From positions 1 through 64,000 of the forward strand of contig JALIHJ010000021.1 in NCBI GenBank assembly GCA_022984795.1: 64,000 nucleotides of DNA, in the 5' to 3' direction. Below the pieces are notes generated by a model. That model worked only from the letters and a program-made list of their open reading frames with translations, ran no database searches and had not been told where the DNA came from. Each line of letters opens with the position of its first letter. The first letter of the stretch is position 1. Position numbers and translations under genes: made by a program. Shown piece by piece: positions 17,299-24,717 of this stretch. Source of the DNA: Fabrea salina (lineage: Eukaryota > Ciliophora > Heterotrichea > Heterotrichida > Fabreidae).

Positions 17299-18699
17299 TT
17301 AAGCGTCAGAAGCACGTGTGTAAGGAATGAGTTCTCTGGGGTCTTGGGTAGCTTTAACCCTGACTTGGTCTACTTCCAAAACAGTTTCCTGAGTAGACTC
17401 TTTGATTTGTTTAACTGCTTTGCAGTAAGCTTTGTAGAACTTAAGGTGTTCATCTGAGTACTTGAAGTAGTCCATTACCTTCACTAGCATGTTTAGAGCT
17501 ACTGAAGTTTTGTTTTGCAAGTACGTTTGTTTTTTCTTTTCATTTTCCACCAACTGGAGATGCTTTCTGTAGTTTGAAGTTTTTGTCTGTGCTTTGATGC
17601 GTTCTTCCATGTTCTCGAGCAAACTAACTCTGTAGTCTTCAATTTGCATGCGGTATGTTTCTTCTGTTTGTCTTTTGTTTTCAAGGACTTTTTGGGTTTT
17701 TTCTTTAGTGCGCAGGAGTTGCTTGTTGAGTTCTTGGGTTTCTTCTTTGGCTTGATCAATGGCTTCGTCTAGTTCTTCTTGTTTAAGGGAGTTCTCAGTC
17801 TTTTCTTCCGAAGTCCTGCTCAGGATGTCTCTGGACTGGACTTTGAGTTGTTTGTACTGGTTCAAGTTCTTTTTTTTGAGTTTAACTAAGTGGTTGTGGT
17901 TGTCAGTGAGTTCTCTGTTCTGGACAGTTAGTTCCTGAAAGGTTTTTTCCAGTTTTATGAGTTCATTCAAAGCCATAGAGAACATTTCAAGCTGCTTCTT
18001 TTTGTCTTTGAATCCTTTTTTTTTCCAAATGCCTTCTTGAGGGGGCTGTTTTCCTTGGTCTTCAACTGCAAAGTACAAAAAGGACTCTAGTTGCATGTTT
18101 TTGCGCATAAGCAAAGACCTTAAGTTGGGGCAGTTGTAGAGTTGCTGAGTCTCCTCCTTAGACTCAAAAGACTTGTTTACTCCAGGAGAAGCAAAACTAT
18201 CCCAGTTACTCGGGGAGAAGTAAGAAGTCAACTCTCCTTCACTGTCACTCTCTGCAAGCAAGTAGTTGTCGTAGTTAGACTCAGAGGACTCAGGTCTACT
18301 TTCAAAGTTGTGAGACTTGCTTTTCGAAAGTTTTTTGCTTTGGATTTCAAAAGAAGTTTCTAAGCCTTTAACAAGCACTGGGAATTCGTAGAGTTGCTTG
18401 CTGGACTTCTTTTTGGACTTCGAGCGCTTTGCCCTCCTGAAACTAGGAGAAGACTGGCTGGGCGAAAAGTCTTCAATGGTAGTTTCTGCTGACTTGTGAT
18501 CCGACAATGGCAATCTAGGCTTTGAAGTTGACTTTATGCGCGAGAGTTGCTTTTCTTCTTCTTCGACTTCGTTAATTGCCTCTATAGGTTTGAATTTGCT
18601 AGGACTCTGGCCAGCTGATGCCACATAGTTTTTTCTAGAATGGGCTTTTTTGAGTTCCTGTTTTCCAAATAAAGCTAGTTCTTTAGAGTCAGTTTCCAT
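17299..18699 (-). CDS. Coiled-coil protein with disordered N-terminus, function unknown
   Basis: A 466-aa protein. The first ~190 residues are polar and disordered, with a basic cluster (FRRAKRSKSKKKSSKQ) and many serines. A short globular block follows (NLRSLLMRKNMQLESFLYF), then an almost continuous coiled coil from about 235 to 410 (QELTVQNRELTDNHNHLVKL and onward). The end is a helical segment LNMLVKVMDYFKYSDEHLKF. Proteins of this shape are common in basal bodies, cilia and cortical fibres, and several sure ciliary genes lie in the window, but no family was recognised. It and the smaller coiled-coil gene downstream may be co-expressed (10 bp apart), which is inference. Confidence 0.75.
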   Translation of the reverse strand: METDSKELALFGKQELKKAHSRKNYVASAGQSPSKFKPIEAINEVEEEEKQLSRIKSTSKPRLPLSDHKSAETTIEDFSPSQSSPSFRRAKRSKSKKKSSKQLYEFPVLVKGLETSFEIQSKKLSKSKSHNFESRPESSESNYDNYLLAESDSEGELTSYFSPSNWDSFASPGVNKSFESKEETQQLYNCPNLRSLLMRKNMQLESFLYFAVEDQGKQPPQEGIWKKKGFKDKKKQLEMFSMALNELIKLEKTFQELTVQNRELTDNHNHLVKLKKKNLNQYKQLKVQSRDILSRTSEEKTENSLKQEELDEAIDQAKEETQELNKQLLRTKEKTQKVLENKRQTEETYRMQIEDYRVSLLENMEERIKAQTKTSNYRKHLQLVENEKKKQTYLQNKTSVALNMLVKVMDYFKYSDEHLKFYKAYCKAVKQIKESTQETVLEVDQVRVKATQDPRELIPYTRASDA

Positions 18700-18724
18700 T
18701 AAACTAATTAGCTAATAATTGGAC
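18700..18724. promoter_or_regulatory. 25-bp divergent intergenic space
   Basis: The whole space between start codons of the coiled-coil gene (minus) and the acyl-CoA synthetase (plus) is 25 bp of AT-rich sequence with TTAATTAG-like words. Both 5' UTRs and any core promoter must fit here or extend into the coding regions. Confidence 0.5.
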
Positions 18725-20716
18725 ATGATTAGATTACTAAGTCGGAGGTTCTCTGAGTACCTTTCAATGTACAGGAACTCTATAGAAAACCCAGAACAGT
18801 TTTGGAGTTCAGCTGCAAAAGAAATAGTTTGGGACAAACCCTTCACAACTATACTCGACAAGTCCCAGGAGCCTTTGTACTCTTGGTTTCCAGACGGAAA
18901 ACTTAACATGTGTTACAACTGCGTAGACAGGCACGTTGAGTCAGGCTCTGGCAATGACTGGGCCTTTATTTACGACTCGCCCATGACCAACAAAATAGTT
19001 CACTACACCTATAAAGAACTTTTGGAAGAAGTTCAGAAACTCGCAGGAGTGCTTACTTTCCGCCACGGAGTCAGAAAAGGGGACGTGGTCTTGATATACA
19101 TGCCTTTAATTCCAGAAGCTATAGTTGCCATGCTTGCATGTGCTCGAATCGGGGCTGTGCACACTGTTGTTTTCGGAGGTTTTGCAAGTAAAGAACTCGC
19201 TAATAGAGTAGTGGATTCTAAACCTAAGCTTATTGTAACAGCTAACGTTGGTTTGGAGCCTGGCAAGAAAATCCCTTACTTGCCCATTGTAAACGAAGCC
19301 ACTCAAATAGCTGAGAAAAAAGGCTTGCAGGGAGCTGACTCCATCGAAAGGCTAGTTTTCGACAGAGGGTTTGGGGTCCCCATAGAGCTTAAATTGCACA
19401 GGGACTACGACTACTACGAAGAAATGGTTATGTCGCGGCCTTTTAGTTCAATAGTAAGTGTGAGTTCAAGTCATCCTTTGTACTTTCTGCATACTTCAGG
19501 CACAACAGGGGCACCTAAAGGAGTGCTCAGAGACACTGGAGGCTACGCAGTGGCTTTGAAGAAAGTTATGGACTGGGTCTACGGAGTAGGCAAGAGGGAT
19601 GTCTTTTTCTCAGCAAGTGACATTGGGTGGGTAGTAGGCCACTCCTGCATAACTTACGGACCTCTGTTAGTGGGAGGCACCTCAGTTATTTATGAAGGCA
19701 AACCTGTAGGTACTCCTGACTCGGGTGCTTGGTGGCGAGTTATCCAGCAACACAACGTAAAAAGTGTTTTTGTAGCGCCAACTGGACTCAGGGCAATCAA
19801 GCGCGAAGACCCTCTGGGGAAGTTAATGAAGAGCTTTGACTTGAGCTGCTTGAAGCATGTAGGAATAGCAGGGGAAAGGTGCGATCCAGACACTGTACAC
19901 TGGCTCACTAAGAATTTGAAGCCAGACACACTTGTGAATGATCACTGGTGGCAAACGGAAAGTGGGTGGCCTATGATTTCAAACTTTATGGGAATTGAAA
20001 AGTTTGAGGTTAAGCCAGGAAGTGCAACTAAACCTGTTCCGGGCTGGAACATAAAGATCCTCAGAGAAAATGGAGAAGAGTGCAACCCCCAAGAAAGTGG
20101 AGTGGTTTGTGTGAAACTGCCCACTCCCCCGGGATTCATGTTGACTCTGTGGAACAACGACGAAGGGTTTAAAGAAAAGTACATGAAGGACTTTCCTGGG
20201 TACTACATGGCTGGAGACGAGGGTTTTTGCGACGAAGACGGGTACTTCCACATAATGGGGAGAACTGACGACGTCATTAACGTTGCAGGCCACAGAATAA
20301 GCTCTGGACTCATTGAAGAAGTGATTAGTTACCACGAAGACGTGGCCGAGTGTGCAGTGATTGCAGTCTACGAAAAAATCAAGGGAGAGATGCCTGTAGC
20401 ACTTGTAGTTTTGAAAGAGGGCCATGATGTGCTTTCCAAAGACGTAGAACAGGAGGTTTTCCAAAAGGTCAGACAAGACATTGGGAGCATTGCAACCTTG
20501 AAAAAGTGTGTGACGGTGAAGAGACTTCCCAAGACTCGAAGTGGGAAGGTTCTGAGGGGGACTTTGAGGAAAATGGCCCAGGCCCAAGAATTTGAAGTTC
20601 CTTCAACTATAGACGACCCACTAATCCTAGACGAAGTTAAGGATTCTATGAAGGAATGCGGACTATGTGTTCCTGTGGACTTAGAGTTTGGGTCTGAGCC
20701 TTCAAGGGCTAATTAA
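18725..20716 (+). CDS. ACSS3-like acetyl/propionyl-CoA synthetase
   Basis: A 663-aa AMP-forming acyl-CoA synthetase that activates a short-chain acid with ATP and CoA. The adenylation core shows LHTSGTTGAPKGVLRDTGGY, ASDIGWVVGHSCITYGPLL, YEGKPVGTPDSGAWWRV, GIAGERCDPDTV, DHWWQTESGWP and, near the end, GRTDDVINVAGHRIS and the catalytic-lysine motif PKTRSGKVLRGTLRK. The RDTGGY, VGTPDSGA and AGERCD wording is that of ACSS3, which favours propionate, rather than ACSS1/2. The start used is the ATG before IRLLSRRFSEYLSMY; a TTG two codons upstream is in frame but not needed. The Arg/Ser-rich N-terminus could be a mitochondrial presequence, which is inference. Confidence 0.93.
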   Translation: MIRLLSRRFSEYLSMYRNSIENPEQFWSSAAKEIVWDKPFTTILDKSQEPLYSWFPDGKLNMCYNCVDRHVESGSGNDWAFIYDSPMTNKIVHYTYKELLEEVQKLAGVLTFRHGVRKGDVVLIYMPLIPEAIVAMLACARIGAVHTVVFGGFASKELANRVVDSKPKLIVTANVGLEPGKKIPYLPIVNEATQIAEKKGLQGADSIERLVFDRGFGVPIELKLHRDYDYYEEMVMSRPFSSIVSVSSSHPLYFLHTSGTTGAPKGVLRDTGGYAVALKKVMDWVYGVGKRDVFFSASDIGWVVGHSCITYGPLLVGGTSVIYEGKPVGTPDSGAWWRVIQQHNVKSVFVAPTGLRAIKREDPLGKLMKSFDLSCLKHVGIAGERCDPDTVHWLTKNLKPDTLVNDHWWQTESGWPMISNFMGIEKFEVKPGSATKPVPGWNIKILRENGEECNPQESGVVCVKLPTPPGFMLTLWNNDEGFKEKYMKDFPGYYMAGDEGFCDEDGYFHIMGRTDDVINVAGHRISSGLIEEVISYHEDVAECAVIAVYEKIKGEMPVALVVLKEGHDVLSKDVEQEVFQKVRQDIGSIATLKKCVTVKRLPKTRSGKVLRGTLRKMAQAQEFEVPSTIDDPLILDEVKDSMKECGLCVPVDLEFGSEPSRAN

Positions 20717-20722
20717 TTATAA

Positions 20723-21214
20723 ATGGCAGGGTTTTTTAACTTCGAGCAAGAACCTAGGAGTTTAGTGTCAGAGGAACAAGGGTGTTTGCCAGCACTTTCT
20801 TACAAGGAAAGAGTTACTGGGTTTGTGGTATGTTTTGGGCTTGGAATCTTGGTGGACTTGTTGTCTTGGGGTTCTTTAGTGGGACTGCTGACTGGGGACC
20901 CCACTAGGTTTGCGCTATCTTACAGTTTGGGAAACGCCCTGTCAATTGCTGGTACTGGGTTTTTGATAGGTTTTGAAAGACAGTGGAAGTCTGTGTTTGA
21001 TAAAAAAAGAAGGATTTCAAGTGTGGTGTTTTTAGGTGCTTTGGTCATGACACTAGTGAGTGCACTTGTCTTTAAAATAGCAATTTTAACTTTGTGCTTC
21101 ATACTGGTGCAAATATGTGCTTTTGTGTGGTACGTGGCTTCTTACTTTCCTTGGGGAAGAGAAATCATTGCTAGTTGCGGAAAGAAGTGCTTTGGGAAGT
21201 GCTTGGATGTTTAA
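20723..21214 (+). CDS. SFT2: SFT2-family vesicle transport membrane protein
   Basis: A 163-aa four-helix membrane protein of the SFT2/GOT1 class, which acts in fusion of endosome-derived transport vesicles with the Golgi. Diagnostic order: LSYKERVTGFVVCFGLGI (helix 1), FALSYSLGNALSIAGTGFL (helix 2, family pattern F-x-x-x-Y-x-x-G-N-x-x-x-x), a loop FERQWKSVFDKKRRISS, then helices 3 and 4 ending FVWYVASYFPWGREII, like the family WYxxSYIPFAR. Length fits (about 160-215 aa). It sits 6 bp after the synthetase stop and 10 bp before the next gene on the same strand. Confidence 0.88.
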   Translation: MAGFFNFEQEPRSLVSEEQGCLPALSYKERVTGFVVCFGLGILVDLLSWGSLVGLLTGDPTRFALSYSLGNALSIAGTGFLIGFERQWKSVFDKKRRISSVVFLGALVMTLVSALVFKIAILTLCFILVQICAFVWYVASYFPWGREIIASCGKKCFGKCLDV

Positions 21215-21224
21215 TAAATAAGTT

Positions 21225-21863
21225 ATGGAAGATTTAGAAGAGTCTGTTCCTACTCTGCTATTTTGGCAACCTACCAAAGTGTCAGTTGTCCCCAAAGCTT
21301 CTGGACAAACTAAGGTTTTGGAGATCCACTTTGTGAACTGTGGATGTATTTACGCCAAGATCCCGCCCCAAGACTCTCTTTGGGTCAAGCAACTAATAGG
21401 CAGCGAAAGGTACTACTTAATTCTTGAAAAGGTGCTTTCTAGAGTCTTTGCTGTAAGGTTCACTTATGAAGTTTTCAGGTGGGTTTTGTTTGGACTAGTC
21501 ATTTTCTCGTTCTACGATGCCCTTCTAGAACTTTTGCTTGGTAATTTGGTGTATTCTTTTTGTGAGTTAGCTGCTACTTTCAGTTTGTCCCTTTTAGTTA
21601 GATTTTGTGGGTTTCTTTATATTAAAGCCGTAAGGAAACTCCGTTTGAAGCTGTACAGGCAACTCAAAGGGGTGTTGGAAGACATTTACAGTGACTGCCA
21701 AGTAGGAGTAGTCATAGGGAGTTTGTGTGAGTGGATCAAGTTCGAGTTTGACTACTGTCTGGACCCTTTTGACTTAATAGGCAGTTCAAGCAGCCCAAAC
21801 TACCCACCAGTTGTAGAAGCTAGTAAAACTTCTTTTCAAGGAACTTTAATGTATACAGTCTAG
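21225..21863 (+). CDS. Two-TM membrane protein, function unknown
   Basis: A 212-aa protein with an N-terminal soluble part (about 75 residues), two adjacent hydrophobic helices near 85-135 (WVLFGLVIFSFYDALLELLL and CELAATFSLSLLVRFCGFLY), and a soluble tail with a basic helix (KAVRKLRLKLYRQLKG) and several cysteines. No signal peptide and no family recognised. It is packed between two endomembrane genes (SFT2 and TMEM147), which hints at a secretory-pathway role but does not show one. Confidence 0.7.
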   Translation: MEDLEESVPTLLFWQPTKVSVVPKASGQTKVLEIHFVNCGCIYAKIPPQDSLWVKQLIGSERYYLILEKVLSRVFAVRFTYEVFRWVLFGLVIFSFYDALLELLLGNLVYSFCELAATFSLSLLVRFCGFLYIKAVRKLRLKLYRQLKGVLEDIYSDCQVGVVIGSLCEWIKFEFDYCLDPFDLIGSSSSPNYPPVVEASKTSFQGTLMYTV

Positions 21864-21880
21864 TTTAATACCTAAGTTAA

Positions 21881-22540
21881 CTAATAAAGGGATACTTCAA
21901 CTATGAACTTGGTGAACAAAGCATACCCCACTGAAAACACTCCTTGCAAAGCCAAACTGCTCCAAACGTCCAGTACCATTAGTTGGGAAGCGTACCCTAT
22001 AACTACTGGGAATGCCAACTTAGCAATGATTAGTGTCCACGCAGCTAAGTTCAGGGTGTTTTTGGAGTTCTTTGTAATCCAGACCAAACAAGCCAAGCAA
22101 GTGTACTGCGCAATGTCACAGTTAGCAGTGAAGGCCCTTTGTAAGTACTCCCAAGTGAACTCTCCTCCACTAGCGTTCACTGCAAATATCAAGAAGTGGG
22201 ACAAAAAAGCATCTGCTGTAGCCCACCCAAGGCCTGTGCCCAACATACGCACTTTTTTGTCACCTACACGCAGCATGCGCCAGTCCAAAACCATTTGGAT
22301 AGCAAGTATGTCCAGGACTCCCACAGCTTCTTGGATTACCTCTGTAGTTAGTGACCACTCCTCTGTCACAGGCACTAAACTGGCATAAGCCAGCATCTTC
22401 GCAAAAGCAGCTCCTACGTAGCCAACCATTCCGCCCAAGCACACCTTAAACCCAAACTCTTGGAGTGAACTTGTGCTGTAAATTACATATATTGGAGCGA
22501 AAGTGGCCAAGAGGCAGTTTATCAAGTGCAAAAATGCCAT
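21881..22540 (-). CDS. TMEM147: TMEM147-like ER membrane protein
   Basis: A 219-aa polytopic protein matching TMEM147 along its length. TMEM147 is part of the BOS complex at the ER translocon and helps insert multipass proteins. Corresponding blocks: MAFLHLINCLLATFAPIYVI (animal MTLFHFGNCFALAYFPYFI), FAKMLAYASLVP, IQEAVGVLDILAIQMVLDWR, LGTGLGWATADAFLSHFL (animal AALGWATAELIMSR) and FTWEYLQRAFTANCDIAQY (animal FDWKYIQMSIDSNISLVHY). About seven TM helices. The start used is the internal ATG that matches the family N-terminus; six upstream codons begin with GTG. It converges with the two-TM gene over 17 bp. Confidence 0.9.
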   Translation of the reverse strand: MAFLHLINCLLATFAPIYVIYSTSSLQEFGFKVCLGGMVGYVGAAFAKMLAYASLVPVTEEWSLTTEVIQEAVGVLDILAIQMVLDWRMLRVGDKKVRMLGTGLGWATADAFLSHFLIFAVNASGGEFTWEYLQRAFTANCDIAQYTCLACLVWITKNSKNTLNLAAWTLIIAKLAFPVVIGYASQLMVLDVWSSLALQGVFSVGYALFTKFIVEVSLY

Positions 22541-22589
22541 TTTTCTAAAATTGTGCACAAAGAACCTTGGATATGGCGATTATTTAGAA

Positions 22590-23111
22590 ATGAAAAGAGT
22601 TAAACAATCAGACTTTGACAAAATTTCCAAATCTGTTACTTTAGCTTCGAGAAGCAGTAAGCTGTCTTTTGAACAACTGTTTCCCAAGAACTGCACTCCA
22701 ATAAGTAAAAACTATAGGGTCCTTTCAGAGGCCAAAAAGAAACTGAGTGAGTTCAATAAACCAAAACTACCTAGATTGGTTAGGTTGGAGGGAAGGGACA
22801 GGATGACTCCTATACTTGAGTCTGAGAGCAGGTTCCACAAGGCAGTTGAAGAGTTGCTTCCAGACATCAGAGAATACACCAGACTAAATAGGGTAAAGAT
22901 CGGCATAGTTAAGAAGTCTCTAGACCACATCATGATGCCTGTTAGAAGAAAGCCTTCTTTCAAGCCAAGACAAAAACTCAAGGAGTTGCCTAGAGAACAA
23001 AAAATGAATACTATGATTCAAGAACTAAAAGCAGACATTTCTAGACTGAAAAGACTCAACCGGAGGGGACCTGTATCAAGAATGGAACTAGATGTATGTC
23101 CAGAGGACTAA
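22590..23111 (+). CDS. Small basic protein, function unknown
   Basis: A 173-aa, strongly basic, soluble protein (KKLSEFNKPKLPRLVRLEGR, VRRKPSFKPRQKLKELP) with one amphipathic helix near the end (MIQELKADISRLKRLNRR). No domain recognised; basic low-complexity proteins of this size in ciliates are often cytoskeletal or ciliary. The start used is the ATG before KRVKQSDFDK, preceded by TTTAGAA; the ORF is open further upstream but then runs over the start of the divergent TMEM147 gene. It converges with p28 over 12 bp. Confidence 0.65.
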   Translation: MKRVKQSDFDKISKSVTLASRSSKLSFEQLFPKNCTPISKNYRVLSEAKKKLSEFNKPKLPRLVRLEGRDRMTPILESESRFHKAVEELLPDIREYTRLNRVKIGIVKKSLDHIMMPVRRKPSFKPRQKLKELPREQKMNTMIQELKADISRLKRLNRRGPVSRMELDVCPED

Positions 23112-23123
23112 ATTATCAAATGT

Positions 23124-23840
23124 TTACTTAGACGGAGTAGACAGCTTAGACTCTAGTTGGTCCTTAAGTCGCTGGTTGGCTTTTTTGCGGAGTTCCACGA
23201 GTTCTTGGTGGGCCCTTGCTTCCTTTTCTTCTCTTTCTTTTTCGCTTTCGTCCAAAGCCTGGATTTCCTTTTCGAGTTCTTGGACTTCTTGTTGGAGGTT
23301 CTCGGACTCGTTTTCTAAGTCAGTGATGGCGTTTTTGGTCTCTTCTCTCCACTGTTCTGCCTGCAAAGCTTTGCGCATCCCGTAAGCTATGCTGGACTCG
23401 TAAAGCGTTTGGTAGGCTTGGATAGTCATGCGGAGTTCGTCCCTTACACGCAGAAGCAACAGCCCCCTTTCAGTGCAGTTGATAGTGACTTGTCTAATGA
23501 GTTCGTCGAAGCACTGCGAGTAAAGCTCTTCACGAATAGGACATATTCCAGTTTCTCTTGCTTGGCGCGCCTCTAGAAGCATGTCTAGTTGTTCTTGGAG
23601 TTTGATCACGTCTTGGGTAGTTGCGGGCGTGGAACTTACGTACTGAACCCACAACTGTCCTTCTTCGGTGCTTTCTCTCGGCGGCAGAACTGAATTGAGG
23701 ACGTCTTCAATTTGGGCCTTATCAGAAGAAACGTTTTGCTTTGCGCCCTTCTTGCGGGCTTTTCCCTTCATTGAAGTCGAAACTTGGATTTTGGTGTCGT
23801 ATTTCACTAGGGACTGGGATTGAGGAAGTACGTTTGCCAT
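23124..23840 (-). CDS. DNALI1: Axonemal inner-arm dynein light chain p28
   Basis: A 238-aa homologue of p28/DNALI1, a light chain of single-headed inner dynein arms in cilia. Family blocks: SLVKYDTKIQVS near the start, VLNSVLPPREWTE-like sequence (LNSVLPPRESTEEGQLWVQY), then VSSTPATTQDVIKLQEQLD, ARETGICPIREELYSQCFDELIRQ split over two blocks, and TERGLLLLRVRDELRMTI. The C-terminal third is a coiled coil (LENESENLQQEVQELEKEI). Length is close to the usual 250-260 aa. It places a motile axoneme in this organism. Confidence 0.95.
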   Translation of the reverse strand: MANVLPQSQSLVKYDTKIQVSTSMKGKARKKGAKQNVSSDKAQIEDVLNSVLPPRESTEEGQLWVQYVSSTPATTQDVIKLQEQLDMLLEARQARETGICPIREELYSQCFDELIRQVTINCTERGLLLLRVRDELRMTIQAYQTLYESSIAYGMRKALQAEQWREETKNAITDLENESENLQQEVQELEKEIQALDESEKEREEKEARAHQELVELRKKANQRLKDQLESKLSTPSK

Positions 23841-23930
23841 CTTATATAAAACTGAAATGCACTAGTTCATTTAGTTGGTTCATTAATCAACTCCTGATGG
23901 ATTACTTAAGTATGACAATAAACATTATAC

Positions 23931-24263
23931 ATGGCATATAACCATGGAATAATTGATTACCAGACGTTTTTTCTGGTTCTGCAGTCCTGTGTTTCTAAGA
24001 AACCTTCAAACAAAAACTGTTGTTGGTTCTGTCAGATGCTTTTCAAGACCAAGTCTGGACTTAACAAGCATATTGGAAAAATGCATAACTTTATGAAATC
24101 AGCGACATGTGAAGCTTGCGGAAAATCCTTCAAGCATAACAAAGCATTAAACTTCCACTATAAGCAAGTTCACTTAAATGCTTTTAGAGCAAAGTGTCCC
24201 AACTGCTTGAAGACCCTTTGCAACAACCACCAGCTACTTAAGCACTTAGATAAGTATCACTAG
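23931..24263 (+). CDS. Small C2H2 zinc-finger protein (paralogue 1)
   Basis: A 110-aa protein with three C2H2 fingers, each C-x2-C-x12-H-x4-H: CWFCQMLFKTKSGLNKHIGK (ending MH), CEACGKSFKHNKALNFHYKQ (ending VH) and CPNCLKTLCNNHQLLKHLDK (ending YH). Fingers 1 and 2 align directly with the two fingers of the gene at 36772-37155, so the two are paralogues. Likely a nucleic-acid-binding protein. Its flanks are looser than elsewhere (90 bp upstream, 454 bp downstream, with a retroposon). The GLxxHxGKMH wording also recalls zinc fingers at the start of R2-type LINE proteins, but no reverse transcriptase lies nearby. The ATG used is the first in frame; a later one is not ruled out by context. Confidence 0.7.
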   Translation: MAYNHGIIDYQTFFLVLQSCVSKKPSNKNCCWFCQMLFKTKSGLNKHIGKMHNFMKSATCEACGKSFKHNKALNFHYKQVHLNAFRAKCPNCLKTLCNNHQLLKHLDKYH

Positions 24264-24541
24264 CAAAGCCATTTAATGGTAACTATTCTACTGGTTTATG
24301 AGTAAGACATTAGCTCAATAAAGGGTATTTGGTCTTGACTATCCATGAGTAGTCAATTAACGAGAGTTAAGGTGCCCAGTAAAGGTGGGTGGAATTGAAA
24401 CTAGTCTGAGTGGCCTTGAAGGCACAGTATGTGGCGATAAGTCAAGTTAATGCGAGTCTTAAATGAGTGACTCAATTTTCGTTCTCAGTGAATTTGTTCC
24501 GAAACATTAAGCTACTTTTAATAAAGTAATGCCACCACTAA
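24264..24541. other. Intergenic stretch without a recognised gene
   Basis: No open frame of note and no tRNA or other RNA signature recognised. There is a short imperfect hairpin (GACTA...TAGTC near 24337-24354). With the retroposon that follows, it makes a 454-bp gene-free block, one of only two long ones in the window. Confidence 0.45.
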
Positions 24542-24661
24542 CAGAAATTTCATTATTTATTTATTTATTTATTGGAATTGTTGTAAGCCGTCTAGGCCTC
24601 TGCTTCGTGTCTTGGGAAGTTTTTTGGTTGGGTTGTCATTTTCTTCAGAAATTTCATTATT
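24542..24661 (-). mobile_element. Short retroposon with AATA-repeat tail and 16-bp target-site duplication
   Basis: An 88-bp insert (24558-24645) lies between two perfect copies of CAGAAATTTCATTATT (24542-24557 and 24646-24661). Read on the minus strand it starts AAGAAAATGACAACC and ends in an AATAAATAAATAAATA tail, the expected form of a target-primed (LINE-driven) insertion. One minus frame reads NFPRHEAEA then a stop, which could be the last codons of a LINE protein. It is a heavily 5'-truncated LINE or a SINE-like copy; its parent is not elsewhere in the window. The perfect duplication suggests a young insertion. Confidence 0.7.
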
Positions 24662-24717
24662 AACTGTGGAGTTTATTTCTGACTACACTTAGTTAACTCA
24701 ATTCCAATTCATCCATA

